Positions 16,993-23,927 of a stretch of 41,500 nucleotides of DNA are shown here, in pieces. Positions within the stretch are counted from its first letter, which is position 1. Each line of letters opens with the position of its first letter. The translations under genes and the position numbers were made by a program. Origin of the DNA: Rhodocyclaceae bacterium (lineage in GTDB: Bacteria; Pseudomonadota; Gammaproteobacteria; Burkholderiales; Rhodocyclaceae); NCBI GenBank assembly GCA_020445785.1, contig JAGRFZ010000135.1, positions 1-41,500 on the forward strand, given 5' to 3'. Below the pieces are notes generated by a model, which had not been told where the DNA came from, did not search any database, and worked only from the letters and a program-made list of their open reading frames with translations.

Positions 16993-19265
16993 TCGAAGAT
17001 GTGCCGCCGCAGCTTCGTGCGCCGCATGGGTCGGAGGCGCGCATCGACGCTTCCATGCTGGCGGCGAGCAAGGCGGAACTCCTGCATGCGATCGCACCTC
17101 GCCTGCGACACGCGCGCGCACCGTTCGGCTGCATCGTCGGGCGACAGCGCTGGCGCGATGCGCGTGACGCGACGCTGGCCGAGTTTCGGCACGGCTTGCA
17201 GGGCCGGTCGGCGGCAGTTCGCAGTTCCCACCCCCAGGAGGATCGCGTCGGCCGCTCGCAGGCCGGTCGGTTCCTGACGCTGCTCGACGTCGAAGGGGAG
17301 GCCATCGGCGAAGCGGTCGACGCGGTGTTCGCCAGCTACGGGGAGCCCGGCGTGGCCGACCAGGTGTTGCTCCAGCACTCCCTCGGTCCGGTCGAGGCGG
17401 CGCTGGTGGCCTGCAACCGTGCGCCGCCGGACGGCGCGGACTATGTCAGCGTCAGCATCGCCCACGGCAAGTCGACACGGGCGGTGACCGACGGCAGTGC
17501 GGCGTCGGATACCTGGTACCTGGCGCCGGACGTGGCGCCCGGCGAATTGCCGGCACCAGTCGCGGCGGCGCTCGCGGTGGTGCGCGAAGTCGAAGCGCAC
17601 ATGCCCCGGGGTGTCGATTTCGAACTCGAATTGGCATGGACGCACTCCTGCATCTGGTTGCTCCAGGTTCGACCGATCCGGCTGCCGACGCGAGGCGACG
17701 AGGCCACGGGGCGTGCGATGCGCGAGGTGGTCGGCGCGACATTGCGCACGCACGGTGCACACGGCGTGTCCTTGCTCGGACTGATGCCGGATTGGAATCC
17801 GGCCGAATTGCTGGGCGAACATCCGCGCCCGCTGGGCCTGAGCCTGTTCGAGAGCCTGATCGCGGATGACGCCTGGTGGCGGGCCCGACGCATGCTCGGC
17901 TATGCCCGGCCCGTACGACCGCGACTGCTTTGCCCGCTGGCCGGGCGCCCGTACGTCGACGTCGCCGCCAGTCTGTCGTCCTTGATCCCGCAAGGCGTGC
18001 CCTCGGCCCTCGCCGGGCGGCTGCTGGAACGCTGGATCCGACACCTCGCAGGCCAACGCCATCTGCATGACCGGATCGAGTTCGACGTGGCGGTCACCGT
18101 CAGCGAGTTCGACCTCGATGCGCGTCTGCGGTCGGCCGGCTTCGACGCTAGCGATGCCGCTCTGATCGCTCACGCGCTCAAGCCGACGACCTTGCGTTGC
18201 CTCGAGCGGAGACGCCTGGCCAAGCTGCTGACCGGCTTCGACACTGCCGGCGTAGGCCTGCGGCGATGGCGGGCGGCCTCGCTACGGGTCCGCGTCGAAG
18301 CGGCGCGCGACAATTTGGCGGTGCCCTTCGCGACAGCCGCCCGCTGCGATTTCGCCGCCCAGGCCTTGTTGCATTCGGCCGTGCGCCGCGGGGCGCTGGC
18401 GAGCGAGCGGCTCGATGCCTTGTTGCGCTCGGTCGGCAGCACGGCCGGAGCGTTGGGGGCCGGTGCGGTGCTGCGCCGCTGCCGCGACAACGCGCGTGCC
18501 GGGACCTTCGATATTCTCGCGCCCCGGCACCGGGAGCTCGCGCCCGGGCCGCCCGCGGCGGACGTCGCCGAGCGCGGCGAGCGCTTCGCGCTGAGGGCGC
18601 ACGAAGGTCGTGGATTGGATCGCCTGCTGGGCGAGGCCGGGCTGACGTTGTCTGCCGCCGAACTGGTGGATGTGGCCGTGCACGCCGCACGTGCCCGCGA
18701 GCTGGGCAAGTTCGTCTTCGCCAGCGAGGTCAGCGAATTGCTCGAGATCGTCGCGAGTCGTGCCGCTGCGGTGGGGCTCGGGCGAGAGGCGGCGAGTTGG
18801 GTGCCGTGGCAGCACTGGTGCGAGCCAGGCCCTGCGGTGGCCGATCTGGCCGAGATGGCGCGGGAAAGGCACCGCAAGGAAGCGCGGCTGCGTATGCCGG
18901 CGCTGATCCAGGTCGGCGACGACCTGGCCGCGGTCTGCTGCGCGCGCCAGCGCCCGAGCTATATCGGCAGCGGTCGTGTCAGCGCGCCGCTGGCGATGGT
19001 CACGCGTGGCGGCGAGCCGGGTGGCTTGCCGACGGCGGCGATCGTTGCGATCGAGAGCGCCGATCCGGGCTTCGACTGGATCTTCGAACGGGCACCGGCG
19101 GCCCTGCTGACCGCCTGGGGAGGTCCTCACTCCCACATGGCACTGCGCTGCCGTGATCTCGGCTGTCCTGCCGTACTCGGCATCGGCATCGAGCGGTTTT
19201 CCCGCCTGACGCGCGCGGCGCGACTGTCGATCGATTTTTCCACCGGAGCCATTCATGCCATCTGA
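16989..19265 (+). CDS. PEP-synthase-like kinase; candidate L-glutamine kinase
   Basis: A 758-residue protein starting at GTG in a GTGA overlap with the preceding stop; the frame is open for 300 bases further upstream but that part lies inside the amidotransferase gene. The N-terminal third is an ATP-grasp, PPDK_N-type domain: HSLGPVEAALVACN, SVSIAHGKSTRAVTDG, then VDFELELAWTHSCIWLLQVRPI. A long poorly conserved middle follows. The C-terminus is the swivelling phosphohistidine domain, AWGGPHSHMALRCRDLGCPA, with His716 as the likely phospho-carrier. It lacks the PEP/pyruvate TIM barrel of true PEP synthase. This three-part layout is that of Cj1418, which phosphorylates the amide of L-glutamine using ATP to start phosphoramidate synthesis. 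Rifampicin phosphotransferase has a related architecture and is the main alternative, but the gene neighbours argue against it. Confidence 0.8.
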   Translation: MIEDVPPQLRAPHGSEARIDASMLAASKAELLHAIAPRLRHARAPFGCIVGRQRWRDARDATLAEFRHGLQGRSAAVRSSHPQEDRVGRSQAGRFLTLLDVEGEAIGEAVDAVFASYGEPGVADQVLLQHSLGPVEAALVACNRAPPDGADYVSVSIAHGKSTRAVTDGSAASDTWYLAPDVAPGELPAPVAAALAVVREVEAHMPRGVDFELELAWTHSCIWLLQVRPIRLPTRGDEATGRAMREVVGATLRTHGAHGVSLLGLMPDWNPAELLGEHPRPLGLSLFESLIADDAWWRARRMLGYARPVRPRLLCPLAGRPYVDVAASLSSLIPQGVPSALAGRLLERWIRHLAGQRHLHDRIEFDVAVTVSEFDLDARLRSAGFDASDAALIAHALKPTTLRCLERRRLAKLLTGFDTAGVGLRRWRAASLRVRVEAARDNLAVPFATAARCDFAAQALLHSAVRRGALASERLDALLRSVGSTAGALGAGAVLRRCRDNARAGTFDILAPRHRELAPGPPAADVAERGERFALRAHEGRGLDRLLGEAGLTLSAAELVDVAVHAARARELGKFVFASEVSELLEIVASRAAAVGLGREAASWVPWQHWCEPGPAVADLAEMARERHRKEARLRMPALIQVGDDLAAVCCARQRPSYIGSGRVSAPLAMVTRGGEPGGLPTAAIVAIESADPGFDWIFERAPAALLTAWGGPHSHMALRCRDLGCPAVLGIGIERFSRLTRAARLSIDFSTGAIHAI

Positions 19266-20019
19266 CGTGACGCAGCAGACAGTGCTGGCCTGGGACTATT
19301 CCCGCCTGGCCGCCGACTACGGCAAGCGTGCCCCCTACCATCCGCGGCTGATCGCCGAGGCGATGCGCCTGGCGGAAATTCGCGAGCCGGCGCGTGCGGT
19401 CGACCTGGGCGCCGGCACCGGTCGCGTCAGTCTGGCACTGGCGGCGCACGGCTGGCAGGTGGACGCCGTCGAACCGTGCCGCGAGATGCGCGACCTCGGC
19501 ATTCGGGCGACCGCCGATCGGGCGGTGCGCTGGCATCCCACGACCGGCGAAGAAACGGGTCTCGCGGCGGGCCGGTATGGGATCGCGTGCTTCGGCTCGT
19601 CCCTCAACGTGATGGATCGCGCCGCGGCACTGAGCGAGGCGCGCCGCCTGGTCGGTGCCGGTGGCAGCGTCCTGTGCGCCTACAACCACCGCTGCCTCGA
19701 CGATCCCCTGCAGCGCGAGATCCAGGCCGCGATCGAAGGTCTGCTGGGGCGCTATGAAGGGGGCGCGCGGCGCGGCGACAGCGCCGCGGCGATTGTCGCC
19801 GGGGGACACTTCGGGCAGGTGCGCTCGGCTCGGCTCGAGTTCGTGCACAGCTATGCCAACGAGGAATTCGTCGGTGGCTTCCGTGCGCACGCGACGCTGA
19901 GACGGCAGGCCGGTGACCGAATCGACAGCGTGCTCGCGGCCATTCGCGATATCGTCGCCGGCCTGGCCCGCGTCGAGGTGCCGTTTCATACCGTACTGTC
20001 GGTCGGCCGCGCACTGTGA
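19255..20019 (+). CDS. SAM-dependent methyltransferase, class I
   Basis: A 254-residue Rossmann-fold methyltransferase. AVDLGAGTGRVSLALAAHG is motif I, with the acidic end of strand two in VDAVEPCREM and FGSSLNVMDRAAALSEARRLV as motif IV/post-motif. The N-terminal WDYSRLAADYGKRAPYHP fits small-molecule Methyltransf_11/25 enzymes. It overlaps the preceding gene by 11 bases and the next by four. In C. jejuni, the phosphoramidate locus also carries methyltransferases (Cj1419, Cj1420) thought to add the O-methyl group, so a phosphoramidate O-methyltransferase is a natural guess here. Acceptor not demonstrable from sequence. Confidence 0.85.
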   Translation: MPSDVTQQTVLAWDYSRLAADYGKRAPYHPRLIAEAMRLAEIREPARAVDLGAGTGRVSLALAAHGWQVDAVEPCREMRDLGIRATADRAVRWHPTTGEETGLAAGRYGIACFGSSLNVMDRAAALSEARRLVGAGGSVLCAYNHRCLDDPLQREIQAAIEGLLGRYEGGARRGDSAAAIVAGGHFGQVRSARLEFVHSYANEEFVGGFRAHATLRRQAGDRIDSVLAAIRDIVAGLARVEVPFHTVLSVGRAL

Positions 20020-20783
20020 GCACCGCGATCGTGCTGGCGGCGGGACGCGGCAGCCGACTCGGCCCGGCCGGCGACGATCGGGCCAAGTGCATGATGTCGC
20101 TTGCCGGTAGGCGGCTGTTGGAATGGCAGCGACGCGCGATGGCGCAGGCCGGCCTCGAGCACCGTATCGTGGTGACCGGCCATGCCGCCGAGACCATCGT
20201 GCTGGCCCCCGGCGAGGGTCGAATCCATTGTGACGACTGGGCCGCGAATGGTCCGATCGGCTCGCTGCTATGCGTGGCGCCAGCAGTCCTCGAGGCTGGA
20301 TTCGTGCTTGCCTACGGCGACTGTGTCTGGCGCGCCGACTGGCTGTCCCGGCTGCTGGCGGCGCCGGGCGATCTGGTGCTGCCGGCGGACATCCGCTGGC
20401 AGGCCCTCTGGCGCGCGCGCTTCGACGATCCGCTGGCGGATGCGGAGACCTTTCGTTCTCGCGCCGGACGGCTGGTCGAAATCGGGGCGCGAGCCGCATC
20501 GATGGCCGAAATCGAAGCGCAGTTCATGGGGCTGGCCCACGTTCGCCCGCGGGGGTGGCGGTCGATGCAGCGCACGATCGCGCGTCTCGGCATCGCGCGC
20601 GCCCGCCGCTGCGATGTCACCGGACTGCTGTCGGAGATGCTGAGCGATGGTGCCGATATCCGCGTCCTGCCGCTGGCCGGTGGTTGGGTCGAAGTGGATA
20701 GCGGGTTCGATCTGGCGTGCTACCAGGCGTGTACCGCGGCAGGGGCGGACTGGGATCACGACTGGCGGGAGGGGCAGCCGTGA
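20016..20783 (+). CDS. Sugar-1-phosphate-type nucleotidyltransferase; candidate CTP:phosphoglutamine cytidylyltransferase
   Basis: A 255-residue NTP_transferase protein starting at GTG, overlapping the methyltransferase stop by four bases. VLAAGRGSRL is the nucleotide-binding loop, followed by AKCMMSLAGRRLLEWQ with the conserved Lys, then NGPIGSLLC and YGDCVW whose Asp would bind metal; WVEVDSGFDL is the second acidic site. The fold normally joins a nucleotide to a phosphorylated substrate. In C. jejuni, Cj1416 uses CTP and L-glutamine phosphate to give gamma-glutamyl-CDP-amidate. No sugar pathway genes lie nearby, which favours that reading over a sugar cytidylyltransferase, but the assignment rests on neighbours. 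Confidence 0.82.
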   Translation: MSTAIVLAAGRGSRLGPAGDDRAKCMMSLAGRRLLEWQRRAMAQAGLEHRIVVTGHAAETIVLAPGEGRIHCDDWAANGPIGSLLCVAPAVLEAGFVLAYGDCVWRADWLSRLLAAPGDLVLPADIRWQALWRARFDDPLADAETFRSRAGRLVEIGARAASMAEIEAQFMGLAHVRPRGWRSMQRTIARLGIARARRCDVTGLLSEMLSDGADIRVLPLAGGWVEVDSGFDLACYQACTAAGADWDHDWREGQP

Positions 20784-21289
20784 GCGTCGGCCGCGTCGTC
20801 TGGATCACCGGCCTGCCCGGCGTCGGCAAGACCAGTATCGGAGCCGCGTTGCTGGGCCGACTGCGCCAGAGCGGCATCCAGACGGTGCAACTCGATGGCG
20901 ACGAAATGCGCCGGGTGCTGTGGCCCGACGCCGGCTACGACGAGGCCACGCGGCGAGAGCTGGCCTCTGCCTACGCCCGCCTGGCCGTCAGCGTGGCACG
21001 CCAGGACACGATCGTGATCGTGACCGCCGTGGCCTTGTTTGCCGAGGTCCGGGGATGGCTGGCGGCGCACGCGCCCGCGTACCTCGAGGTCTTGGTGCAA
21101 TGCCCGGAGGCGCAGCGGGTCGGTCGGGTGCCGACGATGGGGCGGCGGGGTCCGGAGGTCGGGCGCGAGCTGCCGGCCGAACTGCCGTTGCGCCCCGATC
21201 TGGTCATCGACAACCGGGGCGGCCCGGAAAGCATCGCCGCCCACGCCCGCCAGATCGCCGCATGCTTGCATGAACGCCAAACTGTTTGA
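20780..21289 (+). CDS. CysC-like P-loop kinase; candidate cytidine diphosphoramidate kinase
   Basis: A 169-residue kinase starting at GTG in a GTGA overlap. GLPGVGKTSIGAALLGRL is the Walker A loop and LDGDEMRRVLWPDAGYDEATR is the APS-kinase-family substrate segment, followed by the IVTAVALFAEVRGW region where true APS kinases have a different FISP-type loop. It would be called adenylylsulfate kinase by homology, but no ATP sulfurylase (cysDN or sat) is present. Cj1415 of C. jejuni has the same family resemblance and phosphorylates the 3'-OH of cytidine diphosphoramidate. Its 3' end overlaps the next gene by 20 bases. The family call is firm; the substrate is inferred from context. Confidence 0.8.
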   Translation: MSVGRVVWITGLPGVGKTSIGAALLGRLRQSGIQTVQLDGDEMRRVLWPDAGYDEATRRELASAYARLAVSVARQDTIVIVTAVALFAEVRGWLAAHAPAYLEVLVQCPEAQRVGRVPTMGRRGPEVGRELPAELPLRPDLVIDNRGGPESIAAHARQIAACLHERQTV

Positions 21290-22124
21290 CGCCGACCCGG
21301 CCTACGTCGCCGTGCCGGGCCAGCCGGGCTACCCGCGATGGACGCTGGATGTGGCGTCGCCCGAGCTGCCCTGCGGCGTCGGCTGGTTGGCGGCCGCGTT
21401 GATGGCGCTCGGCATGCCGGTGTTCAAGCCCTGGGCCATCGTCGACACGCCGAACTGGATCGCGCTCGGCGGCCGGTGCTTCGAATATCGCTGTGACGGC
21501 AGTGGCTGGAGCCGGCTGTTGCCGGAGCTGGTGGATGGCCGTCGCTTTGAATTCCTGCCCGAGCCGGTTCCCCGCTTCACCCACGCCCTGCCCAACGCGA
21601 TTGCGCTGACGAATCGGCGCGTGTTGTTCGTGCGGGACCCGCGCGACGCGTTGGCGTCGGCGGCGGCGCGGGCGCGCCGTACCGGGCAGGTCCCGGCGGG
21701 GCGCTCGACGGTGGAATTCGCGCAGTCACCGCGCGCCCCCGGCCACGCCGACTGGATCAGCTACTTCGCCGATTTTCTGAGGCGCTGGCTCGATGCGCTC
21801 GAGCCCGGTCGCGACCTGATCGTGCGTTTCGAAGACGCCAAACGCGCACCGGAGCAGGCCCTGCAGCGGGTTCTCGACTGGCTCGCGTTTCCGTGCTCGC
21901 CGGCGTCGCTGACCGCTGCTTGCGCCGCCGCAGGCCATGACCGGGTGGTCGAGCGAGACCGGGCGTTGGTGGCGGCCGGCGCCGTGCCGACACCGATTCT
22001 GGGGCCCGGGATCGCCTACGCGTGGCGGCGTCATCCGGAGCCGGAATTGTGGGCCGCGATGACGGCACGGTTCGACCCGATCTGCCGTCGGCTCGGCTAC
22101 GCGCCGATGGCGGCCGGTCGCTGA
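21270..22124 (+). CDS. Sulfotransferase-fold protein; possible phosphoramidyl transferase
   Basis: A 284-residue protein beginning at an ATG inside the end of the kinase gene. RRVLFVRDPRDALASAAARA is the 3'-phosphate-binding motif of PAPS sulfotransferases (Arg and Ser contact the nucleotide 3'-phosphate), and LIVRFEDAKRAPEQALQRVL is the usual later RxED helix. Near the N-terminus SPELPCGVGWLAAAL sits where the 5'-phosphosulfate loop (PKSGTTWL) should be, but the basic residue is missing. The 3'-phosphate recognition is thus kept while the 5' side is altered. As the last gene of a pathway expected to yield a 3'-phospho-CDP-phosphoramidate, it could transfer the phosphoramidate to an acceptor. 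An ordinary sulfotransferase using PAPS is the alternative. No transmembrane segment is seen. Confidence 0.72.
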   Translation: MNAKLFDADPAYVAVPGQPGYPRWTLDVASPELPCGVGWLAAALMALGMPVFKPWAIVDTPNWIALGGRCFEYRCDGSGWSRLLPELVDGRRFEFLPEPVPRFTHALPNAIALTNRRVLFVRDPRDALASAAARARRTGQVPAGRSTVEFAQSPRAPGHADWISYFADFLRRWLDALEPGRDLIVRFEDAKRAPEQALQRVLDWLAFPCSPASLTAACAAAGHDRVVERDRALVAAGAVPTPILGPGIAYAWRRHPEPELWAAMTARFDPICRRLGYAPMAAGR

Positions 22125-22140
22125 GCCGCGGGCAAGACCT

Positions 22141-22164
22141 CGGCGGCGCCGGCCGCCGCTTTCT
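22141..22164 (+). terminator. Probable terminator of the six-gene operon
   Basis: CGGCGGC (22141-22147) and GCCGCCG (22152-22158) form a 7-bp stem around GCCG, followed by CTTTCT. A second stem-loop (22189-22212, CGGAGCG/CGCTCCG) lies just downstream without a U-run. Confidence 0.5.
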
Positions 22165-22301
22165 GTAGGCCCACTCCGACAGGGCTTTCGGAGCGTGCCG
22201 ATGATCGCTCCGTCCCCCCTTGGATACAGTGGAGTCACCGTCAGGCCACGCCAGCGGCGCGGCCCGGAAAGCGGAAATCAACCGACCCAAGGAGAACTGC
22301 C

Positions 22302-22505
22302 ATGAATCGGGACATCCTCGAAGGAAACTGGAAGCAACTGAAGGGTACCGTGAAGATGAAGTGGGGCAAGCTCACCGACGACGATCTCGACGTCATCGAG
22401 GGCAGTCGCGAGCGACTCGCCGGCAAGATCCAGGAGCGCTACGGCATCACCCGTGATGAAGCCGAGTCGCAACTGCAGGACTGGGAGCGGATGGGCCGCC
22501 ACTGA
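22302..22505 (+). CDS. CsbD family stress protein
   Basis: A 67-residue acidic-basic helical protein matching the CsbD/YjbJ family almost end to end: MNRDILEGNWKQLKGTVKMK, then WGKLTDDDLDVIEGSRERLA and a GKIQERYGITRDEAESQL tail. Family members are abundant cytoplasmic proteins induced by general stress; their molecular role is unknown. AAGGAG lies eight bases before the ATG. It is followed after 57 bases by the DUF1328 gene, a pairing seen in many proteobacteria. Expression from a stress sigma factor is likely but no clear promoter is visible. Confidence 0.92.
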   Translation: MNRDILEGNWKQLKGTVKMKWGKLTDDDLDVIEGSRERLAGKIQERYGITRDEAESQLQDWERMGRH

Positions 22506-22562
22506 TCGACAGACGTCGCGCCGGCCCCGTCCCGGGGTCGGCAGCACGAAAGGAGAATTGCC

Positions 22563-22730
22563 ATGCTTCACTATGCCATTGTGTTTTTCGTGATCGCGCT
22601 GATCGCGGCCGTGTTCGGCTTCGGCGGCATCGCCGCCGGGGCTGCAGGGATCGCCAAGATCCTGTTCGTGGTCTTCCTGGTGATGGCGGTCGTCAGCTTC
22701 ATCGTCAATCTCACCCGGAGCAAACGCTGA
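22563..22730 (+). CDS. DUF1328 small membrane protein (YtjA-like)
   Basis: A 55-residue protein with two hydrophobic segments: [21 protein letters not shown] and the later [15 protein letters not shown], joined by [13 protein letters not shown], and a short basic tail NLTRSKR. This is the DUF1328/YtjA family of tiny inner-membrane proteins, function unknown, commonly beside CsbD genes. AAAGGAG (22549-22555) gives a strong ribosome site. Confidence 0.9.
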   Translation: MLHYAIVFFVIALIAAVFGFGGIAAGAAGIAKILFVVFLVMAVVSFIVNLTRSKR

Positions 22731-22859
22731 TCGGGCGGGGCTGGCGCTGCGACAAGGCTGCGCCTGTCGGAGCGCCTGGCCGCCCTCGGCGGTGTCGGCG
22801 GGGCGGGCTCACCGCCACTGCCGGCGTTAGAATGGGACCACAGCCGTTTGGAGATCTCG

Positions 22860-23495
22860 ATGCTGAGAGTTGCCATCGTCGATGACCATCAGATCGTACG
22901 CGCAGGTTTTCGCGAACTGCTCGGCGAAGAGATGGGTTTCGAAATCGCCTTCGAGGCGTCGTCGGGGGAGCAGGCGCTCGATTGCCTGCGCGAGTGCGCG
23001 TGCGACGTGCTGCTGCTCGACTTGTCGCTGCCGGGAAAGAGCGGCATCGACGTCATGCGCTCGGTGCGCCAGCGCCATCCGGCGACCCGGGTGCTGGTGC
23101 TCAGCAGCTTCCCCGAGGAGCGCTATGCGCTGTCCATGATCCGCAATGGCGCGGACGGTTACCTGTGCAAGGATTGCGAGGGCGAGCAGTTGTTCGCGGC
23201 GATCCGAACGGTCCACCAGGGCAGACGCTACGTTTCCGCCAAGACGGCGGAGCTGCTGGCCGAGGAGATGCTCGGCGGCGGCGGAAGCGCGCCCCACGAG
23301 AGTCTGTCCGAACGTGAGATGCAGGTGTTTCTTCGTCTGGCGCAGGGCGAGAGCGTCTCCGCGATCGCCGAGATGCTGAATCTCAGCGTCAAGACCATCA
23401 GTACCTATCGCAGCCGGCTGCTCGAGAAGCTCAAGGTGTCGAGCAACGCCGAGCTGGCGGCCTACGCATTGCGCAATGGCCTCATCATGGAGTGA
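22860..23495 (+). CDS. NarL/FixJ-family response regulator
   Basis: A 211-residue two-domain regulator. The receiver has VAIVDDHQIVRAGFRELL at the start, phospho-acceptor Asp54 in LLLDLSLPG and Lys in YLCKD. The C-terminal LuxR-type helix-turn-helix is LSEREMQVFLRLAQGESVSA and LNLSVKTISTYRSRLLEKL. GGAG at 22850-22853 sets the ATG; a TTG twelve bases upstream is less likely. The next gene, a lone receiver, starts at the base after its stop. The histidine kinase that converges on them carries the HisKA_3 domain that normally pairs with this regulator type, so the three are almost surely one signalling system. Confidence 0.92.
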   Translation: MLRVAIVDDHQIVRAGFRELLGEEMGFEIAFEASSGEQALDCLRECACDVLLLDLSLPGKSGIDVMRSVRQRHPATRVLVLSSFPEERYALSMIRNGADGYLCKDCEGEQLFAAIRTVHQGRRYVSAKTAELLAEEMLGGGGSAPHESLSEREMQVFLRLAQGESVSAIAEMLNLSVKTISTYRSRLLEKLKVSSNAELAAYALRNGLIME

Positions 23496-23927
23496 ATGCG
23501 TCTCGTGACGTCGGACATCGATCCCCTCCGCATTCTGCTGGTCGAGGATTCCGCCTTGCTGCGCGACATGCTGGGCGAGATGCTCGACGAGATCGACGGC
23601 GTCGTGCTCAACGGCGAGGCCGACGGCGAATGCGCCGCGCTTCAGCAGATGGAGATCGGTGACGTCGATCTGGCCATCGTCGACCTCGAGCTCAATCAGG
23701 GTTCGGGCTTTGGTGTGTTGCAGCGCCTCAAGCAGGAGCCCTCACGCTTCGGTGGGGTGCGGGCGGTGGTGTTTTCGACCCACGCCCATCGTGCCGTGCG
23801 CCAGCGCTGCGAAGCCCTGGGCGCAGAGGCCTTCTTCGACAAGGCCGAAGGCATGGACGACCTGCTCGATTTCGTCGAGACCGCCGTGCGGCAGGGCCAG
23901 CAACGCGGGCACAGCGGCCGCGACTAG
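23496..23927 (+). CDS. Stand-alone receiver (single-domain response regulator)
   Basis: A 143-residue CheY-like protein: ILLVEDSALLRDMLGEML, phospho-acceptor Asp in LAIVDLELNQGSG, Ser/Thr in VVFSTH and Lys in FFDKAEG. It has no output domain. Its ATG immediately follows the LuxR regulator stop, and its own TAG shares the tetramer CTAG with the stop of the opposing kinase gene. It could act as a phosphate sink, an allosteric partner, or part of a phosphorelay in the same pathway. Confidence 0.88.
   Translation: MRLVTSDIDPLRILLVEDSALLRDMLGEMLDEIDGVVLNGEADGECAALQQMEIGDVDLAIVDLELNQGSGFGVLQRLKQEPSRFGGVRAVVFSTHAHRAVRQRCEALGAEAFFDKAEGMDDLLDFVETAVRQGQQRGHSGRD

Noticed and set aside
16989-19265. True PEP synthase or rifampicin phosphotransferase
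   Set aside because: The PEP/pyruvate barrel motifs are missing and the gene lies between an amidotransferase and a nucleotidyltransferase; rifampicin phosphotransferase remains formally possible by architecture.
20780-21289. Sulfate-activation (PAPS) gene pair with the sulfotransferase
   Set aside because: No ATP sulfurylase is present, and the amidotransferase, PEP-synthase-like kinase and nucleotidyltransferase beside it point to another pathway; kept only as the alternative.
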